From NCBI GenBank assembly GCA_020639155.1, contig JACKHF010000001.1, positions 2,046,001 to 2,110,000 of the forward strand: a stretch of DNA of 64,000 nucleotides. Direction: 5' to 3'. The notes beneath the pieces are model-generated. The model was not told the DNA's origin, ran no database searches, and worked only from the letters and a program-made list of their open reading frames with translations. The translations under genes were made by a program, and so were the position numbers. The DNA comes from Phycisphaeraceae bacterium (lineage in GTDB: Bacteria > Planctomycetota > Phycisphaerae > Phycisphaerales > UBA1924). Numbering within the stretch: position 1 is the stretch's first letter; every line of letters begins with the position of its first letter. Below, piece by piece: positions 8,552-17,837 of the stretch.

Positions 8552-10108
8552 TCACACGCCGTAAATTGGGCGGAGTTTTCCTTCCAGATGGCGCAGGAGC
8601 GGATCGGCTGAGAGCGGTTTGCCCGTGATACGCTGGCATAACTCAGCAGCCGGATACTGGCGCCCGTACTGGTGGATGTTGGATTTGAGCCAGTCGCGGA
8701 GTTCGAGCATCTCGCCCTTTGCGATCTTTCCTTCGAGATCGGTGATCTGTTCCTTCGCGGTCTCCCAGAACTGGGCCGCGTACAGGTTTCCGAGGCAGTA
8801 CGTTGGGAAGTACCCCATCAGTCCGAATGCCCAGTGCACATCCTGCAGGCATCCGCGGCGATCGTCGGGCACCTCCAAACCGAACATCTCCTTGAAGGTT
8901 GTGTTCCACACGCTGGGGACATCGGTTGCTTTGAGTTCCTTGCGGAACAGTGCGCGTTCGATCTGGAAACGCAGCATGATGTGCAGATTGTATGTTGCTT
9001 CGTCTGATTCAACACGGATGAGCGACGGCGTGCATGTGTTCGTCGCGCGGTAGAGCTGGTCTGCAGAGTACTTTGTCAGCGCATTGCCCATGATGAAGTT
9101 CGCGTGCGGAAGCACCCACGACCAGAACGCGTGCGAGCGACCGACGAAGTTCTCCCACATGCGTGATTGCGACTCGTGGATACCCATGCCCGCGTCTTCA
9201 GCGAGCGGGCGCCCGTGGATCGAGCCGTATGCGTCTGACTCGAGCTTCGGCAGGCCCTGCTCATACAGCCCGTGCCCGCCCTCGTGCATGGTGCCGTAGA
9301 GCGCGTCGGTGAAGTGTTCGTCGCGATACCGCGTCGTCAGGCGTGTGTCGCCCGGCGCGACACCCGAGCAGAACGGATGTGTTGTGGTATCGAGTCTTCC
9401 CGCGTCGAGATCGAATCCCATGGCGCGGAGCACCAACTGCCCGAACTCGTGCTGGAGATCCGCATCGATCTGTGTATCGAGCATGGACGTGTCGGGTGGC
9501 GTGCCATTAGAGGTGAGGTCGCCAATGAGCGCAGCGAGCTTGCTTCGCAATGGTGTAAAGACCGCCTCGATTTCCTTCGCGGTTGCGCCGGGCTCGTACT
9601 CGTCAAGCAACGCGTCGTAGAGTTCGCCGCCAGCTGGCGCGCCGTAGCACTCCGCCTTGCGGATAGAGAGGTCGGTCATCTTCGTCAGCCACGGCGAGAA
9701 CATCGCAAAGTCGGACTTCTGACGTGCGACCTTCCAGACCTCTTGCGATTGCGAGCCGACCTTGGCCAGTTCCTCGACGAGGTCAGAGGGCAGCTTCGTT
9801 GCAAGGTCGTAGTCGCGCTGCATCTCGCGCAGATCGGCAGCGATTCGTGCGTCGCTCGTGACAGCTTCGTCTTGTGCGCACGTAGCGAGCAGCTCGCCGA
9901 TGCGAGGATGTGTTTTCTTCTCGTGCGCGAGCTTGGCGAGATATCCGGACTGCTCAGCGCGGTACTCGTGCCCGCGTGGTCGCAGATAGGTCTCCTGGTC
10001 CCATGACACGAGTGCGCCGATGGACCGAATAGCTGCGATCTCGTGCATAAGATCGCAGAGTTCCTTGAACGATGTTGAAATCTGTGTTGGTGCAGCGGTG
10101 GGGGACAT
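8552..10108 (-). CDS. M32 family metallocarboxypeptidase (Taq type)
   Basis: 518 residues, normal for the family. It removes C-terminal amino acids in a metal-dependent way. Zinc motif HEGGH (in TMHEGGHGLYEQG) and the second family signature GIHESQSRMWEN, which supplies the third metal ligand, are both present, as is the N-terminal SWDQETYLRP segment. ATG 10108 is chosen because AAGGAA precedes it at proper spacing; the frame is open further upstream but that part is not family-like. It has no signal peptide, so it is probably cytoplasmic. It lies 35 bp after the prenyltransferase-repeat gene and is probably co-transcribed. Confidence 0.95.
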   Translation of the reverse strand: MSPTAAPTQISTSFKELCDLMHEIAAIRSIGALVSWDQETYLRPRGHEYRAEQSGYLAKLAHEKKTHPRIGELLATCAQDEAVTSDARIAADLREMQRDYDLATKLPSDLVEELAKVGSQSQEVWKVARQKSDFAMFSPWLTKMTDLSIRKAECYGAPAGGELYDALLDEYEPGATAKEIEAVFTPLRSKLAALIGDLTSNGTPPDTSMLDTQIDADLQHEFGQLVLRAMGFDLDAGRLDTTTHPFCSGVAPGDTRLTTRYRDEHFTDALYGTMHEGGHGLYEQGLPKLESDAYGSIHGRPLAEDAGMGIHESQSRMWENFVGRSHAFWSWVLPHANFIMGNALTKYSADQLYRATNTCTPSLIRVESDEATYNLHIMLRFQIERALFRKELKATDVPSVWNTTFKEMFGLEVPDDRRGCLQDVHWAFGLMGYFPTYCLGNLYAAQFWETAKEQITDLEGKIAKGEMLELRDWLKSNIHQYGRQYPAAELCQRITGKPLSADPLLRHLEGKLRPIYGV

Positions 10109-10143
10109 GTGTTTCCTTACGTATTGCGTTGTTTGGTGTGGTT

Positions 10144-11412
10144 TCAGTCTCTGCCGAGTGCGTGCTGGAGTGCGATGAGCGAGTACGACGTGATGAGCAC
10201 GGGGTCGTTCTCCATCCACCGGTCATCGACGACCTTGAATGAACCGTCAGCTTCCTGCATCGATGCAAGCTGGTTGATCAGGTCAACGCGCCAGTCAACA
10301 CGCGTTGCAAATCCCTCGTCGTCGGCGACATCCAGCATGGGCTGGCCGTACGCGTGCAATGCGCGAGCGAGCATGGTGTAGTAGTAGTACTGCCCCTCGG
10401 TGCCGATGCCGGGGTTCTCTTTCATCGTGTAGTTCTTGCAAACCCAGTTGTGTGCTGCGATCACGCGAGGATCGTCGCGTGCAAGGTCTGCGTAGAGATA
10501 ACTCTTGAATCCCGCGTACGTCATGGAGCCGTAGCACCGGAGCTTCGATTCGACCGTGCCATCCGAGAGCGATTCCTCGATGGTGCCAGCCTGCGACTGG
10601 CCGAGCCCGATCGTTTCCTGATTCTCTGCAGTAGCGTAGATAAAACCGCCCTGCGATGAGCCGTCGGCATACGGCTGATCGTTCGTTGTGTCGTTCATTT
10701 GCACGCGCTGGAGGAACACGATTGCGCGCTGCATGAATGGATCATCCGCGGGAATGCCCGAGTCGTGCATCGCCTGGATCGCAAATCCGAGATTGGACAG
10801 ATCGGGCCTGCCGTGCCTGCCATATCCAACGCCGCCGTAGAACGGATGATCGCGTGCAACTGCGGAGACCTCGCCCATCGCAGCGTTCCCGTCTGCGCCT
10901 TCCCAGTACTGGAGCGTGCGGATGAACTGTTGAGCCGGCGAGATGAGTTCATCGATGCGCGGTTGCTTGAAACGTGCGAGTGCGCTCAGGCAGATGGATG
11001 TGTTGTACTGCGGCAGGATCTTGTCGTAGAACCCGCCATCGGGCTGATGCGTGGAGAGGATGTAATCGATCCCGCGCGAAACCGAAGGATCGAATCCGTC
11101 GATATTCGGCGACATGCTCATGCCGGTGATGACGAGTGCTGTGATCGCGGGGAAGTTGGGGCCATTCGGGTTGATTCCCCAGCCGCCGGTTGCCTCATCC
11201 TGCTTTGTGCGCAGAAACGCCATTGCTTTGTTGATGGTTTCGAGAGCCCTTGCCTCGACATCCTTCGGGAGCTTGTCACCCATCATGAGTGTGCCATCGG
11301 AGTTCTCTCCGATGGCAATGGGGTCTCTGTAGGCGGGCGCATCAGGCGCGAACTGGGCGGTTGCACACTGGCAGATGAGCAGTGCTGCGACACATGGTGT
11401 GGTATATTTCAT
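10144..11412 (-). CDS. Secreted prenyltransferase/squalene-oxidase repeat protein
   Basis: 422 residues from ATG 11412, behind a near-perfect Shine-Dalgarno AGGAGGT. A signal peptide (CVAALLICQCATAQ) precedes an alpha-toroid domain with repeats of the squalene cyclase/prenyltransferase kind: GGWGINPNGPN, QPDGGFYDKI, SQGGFIYAT and ADGSFKVVD carry the usual Gly-rich turns. The DCTAE acid of true squalene-hopene cyclases is absent, so a cyclase function is unlikely; in planctomycetes such exported repeat proteins have no known role. The M32 peptidase gene follows. Confidence 0.85.
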   Translation of the reverse strand: MKYTTPCVAALLICQCATAQFAPDAPAYRDPIAIGENSDGTLMMGDKLPKDVEARALETINKAMAFLRTKQDEATGGWGINPNGPNFPAITALVITGMSMSPNIDGFDPSVSRGIDYILSTHQPDGGFYDKILPQYNTSICLSALARFKQPRIDELISPAQQFIRTLQYWEGADGNAAMGEVSAVARDHPFYGGVGYGRHGRPDLSNLGFAIQAMHDSGIPADDPFMQRAIVFLQRVQMNDTTNDQPYADGSSQGGFIYATAENQETIGLGQSQAGTIEESLSDGTVESKLRCYGSMTYAGFKSYLYADLARDDPRVIAAHNWVCKNYTMKENPGIGTEGQYYYYTMLARALHAYGQPMLDVADDEGFATRVDWRVDLINQLASMQEADGSFKVVDDRWMENDPVLITSYSLIALQHALGRD

Positions 11413-11532
11413 GTCGTACCTCCTGGAATCCTTGCGGGAACTGGTCAAACCCACTTCGCACGAGTGTGTATTCCGCACGGATGCTGCGAACACTTTACGC
11501 ACCGATTTCACTCAGCATTTCACAAGGCGTGT

Positions 11533-12258
11533 TTATAGTCTGTGATGGTCGAGGATGATGGCTGACGCGGCAACAGCAGCGGTTTCGATCCGCATGATGT
11601 GGTGTCCAAACGACACGACAGCCCAGTTCTGCTCGCGTGCGTACTGCAGTTCCCGCTCGTCCCATCCGCCCTCGGGGCCGATCAGCAGCACGATGGGATG
11701 TGATGTATTCGGTGGTGCGATGTCCGCGTAGCAAGTTCCGGATGCGTCAGCAATGACAATGTGCGCATCCGGGAACGTATCTGCGACGTCCTCGAACGCG
11801 AGCAGGTCACCGATGTCCATGAGCCACGGCCTGCCTGACTGTTTGCAGCTTTCTTCAGCGACGCGACGCAGGCGGTCGAGCTTTCCCTCGCGAGGCTCAA
11901 CGACTGTGCGGATGCTGACGAGTGAGTGCCAACTTGCAACTCCGACCTGACTCAATCCGTCGATCATGTGCTCGAGTCGATCGCCCTTTGCGCCTGCTGC
12001 AATAACATGCAACTTCGGTGTGAGCCGCTCGTGCTGCGCGATGTGCTCGATCTTTACGTCAACAATCCAGCCGAGTTTCTTGTCCTTGATGATCTCATGG
12101 ATGACGCACTGCGCGATTGTGCCTGCACCATCGAGCAGTTGCACCACGTGACCGACTTCGAGGCGCTTCGACCGCACCGCGTGCTTGGCTTCGTCGCCCT
12201 CGATGCGCACAACAGCGCCGGGCTCGTGTGGGAAGGTTGGTAGCAGGATTGAATGCAT
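11533..12258 (-). CDS. rsmE: 16S rRNA m3U1498 methyltransferase RsmE
   Basis: 241 residues from ATG 12258. RsmE is a SPOUT-fold enzyme that methylates U1498 of 16S rRNA using SAM. Visible marks: N-terminal PUA-like part (DEAKHAVRSKRLEVGH), the central KGDRLEHMIDGLSQVGV segment, LIGPEGGWDERE and the C-terminal RIETAAVAASA forming the SAM-binding knot. A start 33 bp upstream (MRIYC) is possible but adds residues atypical of the family. It lies upstream of the prenyltransferase-repeat gene on the same strand with a 120-bp gap. Confidence 0.95.
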   Translation of the reverse strand: MHSILLPTFPHEPGAVVRIEGDEAKHAVRSKRLEVGHVVQLLDGAGTIAQCVIHEIIKDKKLGWIVDVKIEHIAQHERLTPKLHVIAAGAKGDRLEHMIDGLSQVGVASWHSLVSIRTVVEPREGKLDRLRRVAEESCKQSGRPWLMDIGDLLAFEDVADTFPDAHIVIADASGTCYADIAPPNTSHPIVLLIGPEGGWDERELQYAREQNWAVVSFGHHIMRIETAAVAASAIILDHHRL

Positions 12259-12460
12259 GGGTGGATTTGTGAGCAGGCAATATATGCGCATTGCCCCGCA
12301 GAGCAGCATGGTTTGGTGCAGTTGTTGCGTGTTTCTGATCGGTTTGCAGGGGTTGCGCTGTGATTGGGACGTTGCGGTCCAGTCGGGTCAGACCTCAGCC
12401 GATGCAGATGCAGCGGATTCGGCGGAGTATCGCTGAGCCCTGTTCACATCGCAGGAGCCA

Positions 12461-14119
12461 ATGGCAGAGCACAAGAAGGACCAGGTCAATCCCGATCTCT
12501 CCGCAGCGGATGCAGCGGATGATGTCTCGCACGCTGGTGATGACGCGATCGATGCGGTTGACGAGGTGAGTCGCGTTGTCGATGAGATGTCCAAAGTCAC
12601 AGGTATGATGGATGGGCTTCTGTCGGATGACTCACCTGTGCCCAGTTCAACAACAACCGATGCGAATGCTGGAAACACCGCGTCAGACAATATCGAGGAA
12701 CTGCTGAAGGACACAAGTCTTGTTGCAGATCCAACGGCAGCCAACAACAACGATGCCGAATCGATCGATGATCTGCCAGAGCTACTTGGTGATCTTGATG
12801 CAGAAATTGCAGAGGCAGAAGCAAGCATCGGCGAGCTTCTCGACACGCTCGAATCAGTTGGCGATGCTGGCGAATCAACGCAAACGTCCGAAGCATCAGA
12901 ACGTACCAGCACGACGGACCCCGAAACATCGGTCGATCCGGATCTTGTTCCTGCATCAGAGAGCGAATCGCTTGTTGCAGAGGCCGCCGAAGCGCAGGAG
13001 TCCTTGAGTACTTCAGACGCAGCCGCAGAGTCAGTATTGGATGGTTTCAACGAAACCGGGAATCTGGATGACGCGCAGGCTGATGGTGTTGATGAAGGGC
13101 TGGAATCAGTTGAGTCATCGGATGTGCAGAATGATGATGGTGTAAGTGAAACACAACCAGACCTTGCAGAACTGGATGGTGCAGACGATCCGGAACAGCA
13201 AGAGAGTTTCAAAGAATCTGAAGATGCCCAAGATCTCGTCGAAGCAGAGCCTGTCGAAACGGCTGCAGATATGGGTGCTGACCCTATTGATGAAGCGTCA
13301 GCACTTGAGAATACAGAGGAGTTTGATGATTCATTCGACGACGTATCTGAAGATGCTCTTGCAGAAGTAGAAGCAGAGCTTGTCAGGGCTCCTGAGTCTG
13401 CTGATGAGATCGCGGCTGCACTCGCAACACACGCGGCACCCGATGAGTTGGATTCACTCGATAGCGAGCTTGCCGAACTCGGCGATATGCTGCTTGATGA
13501 CAACTTCGGCCAGCCCGAACCTGACCCCGAGCCGGAGTTGGAGGCAGTAGAAGAAACTGTCCAAGATGACATTGAAAACGATTCGGTCGAAGAAGAGCCG
13601 GAACCAGAACCGGTTGATGAGACTCCCGAACCAGAAGACGTGGCCGTTGATGAGCCAGCACCAAAGCCAAGGCGAGCGCCAAAGCCGAAGCCACAACGAG
13701 TTGTGCCTGCTCAAACACCGAAGCAACAGCGCAGGAAGCTGAAGGAGCTGTCATACGAGGAGATTCTCAGTCACGCAAAGAGCACGGTTATTGCATTCCT
13801 GAAGCACGCAAGGGATCATGCGATTCCGATGCTCAAACGAGTGTGGGGATCCTTGTGTGCAAAATCGCCGGTTGTTGTCGCATGGTGTGTGCAGAAGGTA
13901 TCAGATGCTTCGCAGTTTGTGACAGCGAAGCTTGATGCGCGATGGCCGATTGCACGCAAGGCTGTTGGCTCAATGGCTGTTGCAACATTTATCTATGCGG
14001 TTCTTTTGTGGGGGTACGTGCTGTTCGTCCGCAAGCCAGTGCCGCCACAACCGAAACTCGAGCCAGCAACGGTGGACGTCGAGCCGTCGAACCGTCTGGG
14101 AACACAGGAACCGAGCTGA
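12461..14119 (+). CDS. Highly acidic low-complexity protein with C-terminal membrane anchor
   Basis: 552 residues; ATG 12461 follows GCAGGAG. Residues 1-~400 are extremely rich in Asp, Glu, Ala and Ser with almost no Lys/Arg and look disordered, ending in repeated Pro-Glu units (EPEPEPVDETPEPE). Residues ~400-500 switch to basic (PKPRRAPKPKPQR) and amphipathic helices, followed by one transmembrane segment at ~502-524 (ATFIYAVLLWGYVLF) and a short Pro-rich tail. No family recognised. An opposite-strand open frame over the same region is a codon shadow. Which side of the membrane the acidic part occupies cannot be told from the sequence. Confidence 0.8.
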   Translation: MAEHKKDQVNPDLSAADAADDVSHAGDDAIDAVDEVSRVVDEMSKVTGMMDGLLSDDSPVPSSTTTDANAGNTASDNIEELLKDTSLVADPTAANNNDAESIDDLPELLGDLDAEIAEAEASIGELLDTLESVGDAGESTQTSEASERTSTTDPETSVDPDLVPASESESLVAEAAEAQESLSTSDAAAESVLDGFNETGNLDDAQADGVDEGLESVESSDVQNDDGVSETQPDLAELDGADDPEQQESFKESEDAQDLVEAEPVETAADMGADPIDEASALENTEEFDDSFDDVSEDALAEVEAELVRAPESADEIAAALATHAAPDELDSLDSELAELGDMLLDDNFGQPEPDPEPELEAVEETVQDDIENDSVEEEPEPEPVDETPEPEDVAVDEPAPKPRRAPKPKPQRVVPAQTPKQQRRKLKELSYEEILSHAKSTVIAFLKHARDHAIPMLKRVWGSLCAKSPVVVAWCVQKVSDASQFVTAKLDARWPIARKAVGSMAVATFIYAVLLWGYVLFVRKPVPPQPKLEPATVDVEPSNRLGTQEPS

Positions 14120-14135
14120 TCGTCGAGCGAACTCA

Positions 14136-14561
14136 CTACGAGAGGAGCAGATTACGCATCGTCTCAGCAAGCTTTCCAGCAGCATCATGATCGATCTTGT
14201 TTGGTACCCACGTGACTCCCAATCCGCCATCGGTCCGCATCGGGAATCGGGGAATGATGTGAAAGTGAACATGCATCACTTCCTGATGTGCATCCCTGCC
14301 ATTGTTCTGCAGGATGTTGTATGCGCTTGCGCCGGTTGCCTGCATGACAGCGCGGCAGATGCGCGGGAGGACGCGACCGATCGCAGCAGCAGACTCATCT
14401 GAGAGCGCATCAAGTGTTTCAGCGGGCTCTTTTGGAATAACCAGCGTGTGCCCCTCCGAGAGCGGGCCGATATCCAAGAACGCGAAGACCTTGTCGTCCT
14501 CGTACACCTTGTGCGATGGGATGTCGCCGTTGATTATCTTTGTGAAGATGGTATCTGCCAT
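14136..14561 (-). CDS. HIT family nucleotide-binding protein
   Basis: 141 residues. Histidine-triad hydrolases act on nucleoside phosphoramidates and adenylylated nucleotides. The triad HVHFHIIPR is intact near the C-terminus and the N-terminal FTKIINGDIPSHKVYEDD and LDIGPLSEGHTLVIPK signatures are standard. ATG 14561 (MADTIF) matches family starts; the open frame continues upstream but would overlap the divergent neighbour. It converges on the acidic membrane-protein gene with a 16-bp gap. Confidence 0.95.
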   Translation of the reverse strand: MADTIFTKIINGDIPSHKVYEDDKVFAFLDIGPLSEGHTLVIPKEPAETLDALSDESAAAIGRVLPRICRAVMQATGASAYNILQNNGRDAHQEVMHVHFHIIPRFPMRTDGGLGVTWVPNKIDHDAAGKLAETMRNLLLS

Positions 14562-14614
14562 GCGCAAGTATACGGATACAGTTCGGCTGATGTGCGTGTC
14601 GAGAGGAGATGCAG

Positions 14615-15178
14615 ATGACACTCGAAGCAACTGTCCGCCAATCGATTCTGAGCCAGTTCGAAGCAGCCCTGGCGATGTTCGACGAGTGCATTCGCAAGTG
14701 CTCAGCCGAGCATTGGGACATGCTGATCGCGAAGTACCCGTTTTGGCAGGTCGCGTACCACACGCTGTGCTTTGTGGAGTGCTATCTCGCGCCGAGCAAC
14801 GAGGTGTTCACGAAGCGTGTCGAGGATAGGGTTGCTGCGAATACGCGAGGCGAGAATGTGCCAGACTTCCAGCCTGCTGGTATGAAGGAACTCGAGGACG
14901 AATACCCAAGTCGCCGGATGACGCAGGAGGAGTTGCTCATCTACTTCGCCTTTTGTCTAGAGCAGGCGCGGATGGTGCTCGGAAGTGAGAGCACGGAACA
15001 ACTCGATGCGCCGTCCATGTTTCCATGGCTTGCCATGAATCGTGTGGAGACCCACATCCACAACATCAGACACATCCAGCATCACACGGGTCAGCTTGGA
15101 GTTGCGCTCAGAAAGGTCGGCGTGAAAGTCGGCTGGACAAAGATGGGGTTCGAACCACCCAGGTCTTATGGCGATTGA
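14615..15178 (+). CDS. DinB-like four-helix metal-binding protein
   Basis: 187 residues. GAGAGGAG lies 7 bp before ATG 14615, which is why this start is preferred over the ATG six bases earlier. The protein is all-helical with histidines placed as in the DinB/YfiT superfamily: one in an early helix (VAYHTLCFVECYL) and a cluster in the last (THIHNIRHIQHHTGQLG), consistent with a three-histidine metal site. Many members are thiol transferases or unknown. It lies just upstream of mutL (gap about 65 bp), which may only be chance. Confidence 0.75.
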   Translation: MTLEATVRQSILSQFEAALAMFDECIRKCSAEHWDMLIAKYPFWQVAYHTLCFVECYLAPSNEVFTKRVEDRVAANTRGENVPDFQPAGMKELEDEYPSRRMTQEELLIYFAFCLEQARMVLGSESTEQLDAPSMFPWLAMNRVETHIHNIRHIQHHTGQLGVALRKVGVKVGWTKMGFEPPRSYGD

Positions 15179-15243
15179 CGCAATACGACAGGGTATATCT
15201 GACTCGATTTCAACAAGCGATGTGCCTTGATATGATCAAGCGA

Positions 15244-17151
15244 ATGTCGCCTGTTTCAGCCCAACCTGCTGCGCCAAAGCGCATCAAGCCGTTGCCGACG
15301 CTGGTCGCGAACCAGATTGCAGCTGGCGAGGTGGTCGAACGCCCCGCATCGGTCGTAAAGGAGCTCGTCGAGAACGCGATCGACGCTGGCGCAAAGCGCA
15401 TCACGGTCGAACTCGAGATCGGTGGCATCGAGTTGGTGCGGATTGTTGATGATGGCTGCGGTATCGAAGCAGATGATCTGGTGCTGGCGGTGTCGCCCCA
15501 TGCGACGAGCAAGATCGCTGACGCGGAAGATCTCGACAAGGTTGGTTCGCTCGGGTTCCGGGGTGAAGCACTCGCATCAATCGCTTCTGTGTCGAGGTTG
15601 ATCATCCGTTCGCGGACGCACGCGTCAGAGAGCGCGCACGAACTGACATTTGATCCATCGGTCGATGCGATACCGAACATCAGGCCCGCCAGCGGGCGCG
15701 TCGGTACGACGATCGAAGTGCGCAATCTGTTCTTCAACACACCCGCGCGCAGAAAGTTTCTCAAGACACCGAACACAGAGAAATCCCGCTGTCTTGAGGT
15801 TGTCCGCCAGATCGCGATGTCGAGACCTGACATCGGGTTTGTGATGCGCAACGACACCATGACCTTGCTTGATGTTGATGCGACTGAGAGTGCGCGCGAT
15901 CGTGCTGTTGCACTCTTGGGCAGGGAACTGGAGCCGGAACTGCTCGAAGCAACATTCGACGTGTTCGATGATGAGCATGGCGTGCTGGTCTGGGGGCTTG
16001 TCGGCACGCCAGCGATCGTGCGCGGCAGCAACAAGGAGCAGTTTGTCTATGTCAATGGCAGGTGTGTGAAGGATCGCGTGATCCAGCATGCGCTTGCTGA
16101 AGCGTACCGGGGTTTGATAGAGCCGGGCAGACATCCCACGGCGGTGCTGATGATCGATCTTGCGCCGGACCGCGTGGATGTAAATGTGCACCCCGCAAAA
16201 GCGGAAGTTCGTTTTCGCGATTCGTCGCGTGTGCACAGTGCTGTTTTTCGTGCAGTGAAGGAAGCACTGCAGAAAGCAGACCTCACGCCTCGTGCATTGC
16301 CGCCGCGAGCGGGTGGATACTCCTCGCCTTCAGCAGTGATGCCTTCGAGCAGCGGCAGTTCGTCATCGCACACGCAGTCGTTTGTTGATTTTCTTCGCGC
16401 GCCGACCGGTCAGCAGACCGGTAGATTGTCGTACGAGATACTGCGACAGGCGGTCGAGGGCAATGCAGAGACTGCGAGCGAACCAGCATCGACGGATGAT
16501 GCTGGTCTCGGCTTGCACGAGCCCGCTGCGCAGATATCACAGCAGCCTTCGCCAGATCCATTTATACCGAGGCCGAAGCGGGGCATCTTGCAGGTGCATC
16601 GCAGTTATCTCGTGACGCAGGATGAGCACGGCGTTGTGATCGTCGATCAGCACGCGCTGCACGAGCGCGTGATGTTCGAGTATCTCATGCAGCGGGTCTC
16701 GCGTGGTGATCTGGAGAGTCAGCCGCTCCTTGCGCCGGAGGTGCTGGAAGTCTCGTCCGATCAGGTCGCCGCGCTCGATGATCTCCAGCCGCTGCTTGCG
16801 CGCCTCGGCATCGAGCTCCGCGCGATGGGGCCGAGATCGATTGCGATCGGCGCATTCCCGTCATTGCTGTTTGAGCGCAAGGTGGAGATGGTGCCGTTTG
16901 TCCGCGAACTCCTCGATAAGATAACCGACAGCGCGTTTGCGCCGGACTCAGAGGATGCGCTGCGCGATGTGCTCGACATGATGTCGTGCAAAGCTGCGAT
17001 CAAAGCGGGCGACCACATGAGCGAGATAGAACTCGAACGCCTGATCGAGCTGCGCGACGAGGTGGATCGATCGTCCTCGTGCCCGCACGGCAGGCCAACG
17101 AGCGTGAGACTGACGATCGAGGAACTCGAAAAACTCTTCCATCGGCGCTGA
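15244..17151 (+). CDS. mutL: DNA mismatch repair protein MutL
   Basis: 635 residues. MutL couples mismatch recognition by MutS to strand incision. GHKL ATPase motifs: ENAIDAGA, DDGCGIE, SHATSK-like PHATSKI and GFRGEALASI. The C-terminal half carries the endonuclease signature DQHALHERVMFE together with the SCKAAIKAG and CPHGRP metal-site motifs, so this is the nicking type of MutL, as in bacteria without MutH. Three in-frame ATGs (15220, 15232, 15244) are possible starts; 15244 (MSPVSAQ) best matches the family's short leader. mutS is not in this window. Confidence 0.96.
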   Translation: MSPVSAQPAAPKRIKPLPTLVANQIAAGEVVERPASVVKELVENAIDAGAKRITVELEIGGIELVRIVDDGCGIEADDLVLAVSPHATSKIADAEDLDKVGSLGFRGEALASIASVSRLIIRSRTHASESAHELTFDPSVDAIPNIRPASGRVGTTIEVRNLFFNTPARRKFLKTPNTEKSRCLEVVRQIAMSRPDIGFVMRNDTMTLLDVDATESARDRAVALLGRELEPELLEATFDVFDDEHGVLVWGLVGTPAIVRGSNKEQFVYVNGRCVKDRVIQHALAEAYRGLIEPGRHPTAVLMIDLAPDRVDVNVHPAKAEVRFRDSSRVHSAVFRAVKEALQKADLTPRALPPRAGGYSSPSAVMPSSSGSSSSHTQSFVDFLRAPTGQQTGRLSYEILRQAVEGNAETASEPASTDDAGLGLHEPAAQISQQPSPDPFIPRPKRGILQVHRSYLVTQDEHGVVIVDQHALHERVMFEYLMQRVSRGDLESQPLLAPEVLEVSSDQVAALDDLQPLLARLGIELRAMGPRSIAIGAFPSLLFERKVEMVPFVRELLDKITDSAFAPDSEDALRDVLDMMSCKAAIKAGDHMSEIELERLIELRDEVDRSSSCPHGRPTSVRLTIEELEKLFHRR

Positions 17152-17189
17152 ACCTGCATTGTTCACACGATCGGTTATTATCTGCTCGC

Positions 17190-17765
17190 ATGGGTGCAGG
17201 CCAGTCACAGACTGATCACGATCTGATTCTCGCGGTGCGCGAGGGTGGCGAGATCGGACGCGCTGCGTTTGCGCAGCTGTACGAACGCCACAAGGCATGG
17301 GCGATGTCGGTCGCGTTGCGATTTCAGTCTGATCCCGAGCGCGCGAGCGATGCTGTGCAGGACGCGTTTCTCTCGCTGCTGCGAAAGGGCGGAGCGCTCT
17401 ACGCAGGCGCACAGTTCCGGACGATCCTGTATCTGCCGATCAAGCACGCTGCAATGCGCCAGTCCAGGCGTTCATCGCGCATCGGGTCGAAGCGGATGCA
17501 CTCGACCGGTGATGTTGCGGGCACAATCGGGGTTGTGTCGGTGGAACTTGAGACGGGTTCGGATGATAACACACGAGTGCGCGACGCTGTGATGCAACTG
17601 CCCGATGCCCATCGCGAAGTCTTGCTGATGCGCTGCGTGGACGATCTGAGTGTTGCAGAGGTTGCTGCTGCGCTGGACATCCCCGAGGGGACGGTCAAGT
17701 CCCGGTTGTACCACGCTGTGCGCGGGCTTAGAGGAGTGCTCGGAGGCGACGAAACGTCGCAATAA
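17190..17765 (+). CDS. ECF-type RNA polymerase sigma factor
   Basis: 191 residues. Region 2 is at ~10-85 (FAQLYERHKAWAMSVALRF, then SDAVQDAFLSLL) and region 4 at ~130-185 (LPDAHREVLLMRCVDDLS and the helix-turn-helix DIPEGTVKSRLYHAVRGLR); region 3 is absent, as in all ECF sigmas. First gene of a four-gene unit with a dockerin membrane protein, a secreted beta-sandwich protein and a VIT/VWA protein. The neighbouring membrane protein has a short cytoplasmic N-terminus and may control this sigma factor, which is inference. An AT-rich palindrome directly follows its stop. Confidence 0.92.
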   Translation: MGAGQSQTDHDLILAVREGGEIGRAAFAQLYERHKAWAMSVALRFQSDPERASDAVQDAFLSLLRKGGALYAGAQFRTILYLPIKHAAMRQSRRSSRIGSKRMHSTGDVAGTIGVVSVELETGSDDNTRVRDAVMQLPDAHREVLLMRCVDDLSVAEVAAALDIPEGTVKSRLYHAVRGLRGVLGGDETSQ

Positions 17766-17790
17766 CTATTATTTTCAGTGAAAATATAGT
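17765..17790 (+). promoter_or_regulatory. AT-rich palindrome between sigma gene and dockerin gene
   Basis: A 26-bp inverted repeat: core TATTTTCA-G-TGAAAATA (17770-17786), with ACTAT and TAGT extending the arms with one bulged base. It is followed by TTTTCTT. It starts at the stop of the sigma gene, about 48 bp before the GTG of the next gene. It could be an operator, a weak terminator or attenuator reducing expression of the downstream genes, or an RNA-processing site. Its base composition is unlike its surroundings. Confidence 0.5.
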
Positions 17791-17837
17791 TTTCTTCACC
17801 GGATTGAACCGTTCCGGGTGAGTGTGCTTCAAGGTGT

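Noticed and set aside
12388..13572. Opposite-strand frame of 394 codons, Ser-rich
   Set aside because: It is the codon shadow of the Asp/Glu/Ala-rich gene at 12461; such composition removes stops on the other strand. No ribosome site and no protein-like features.
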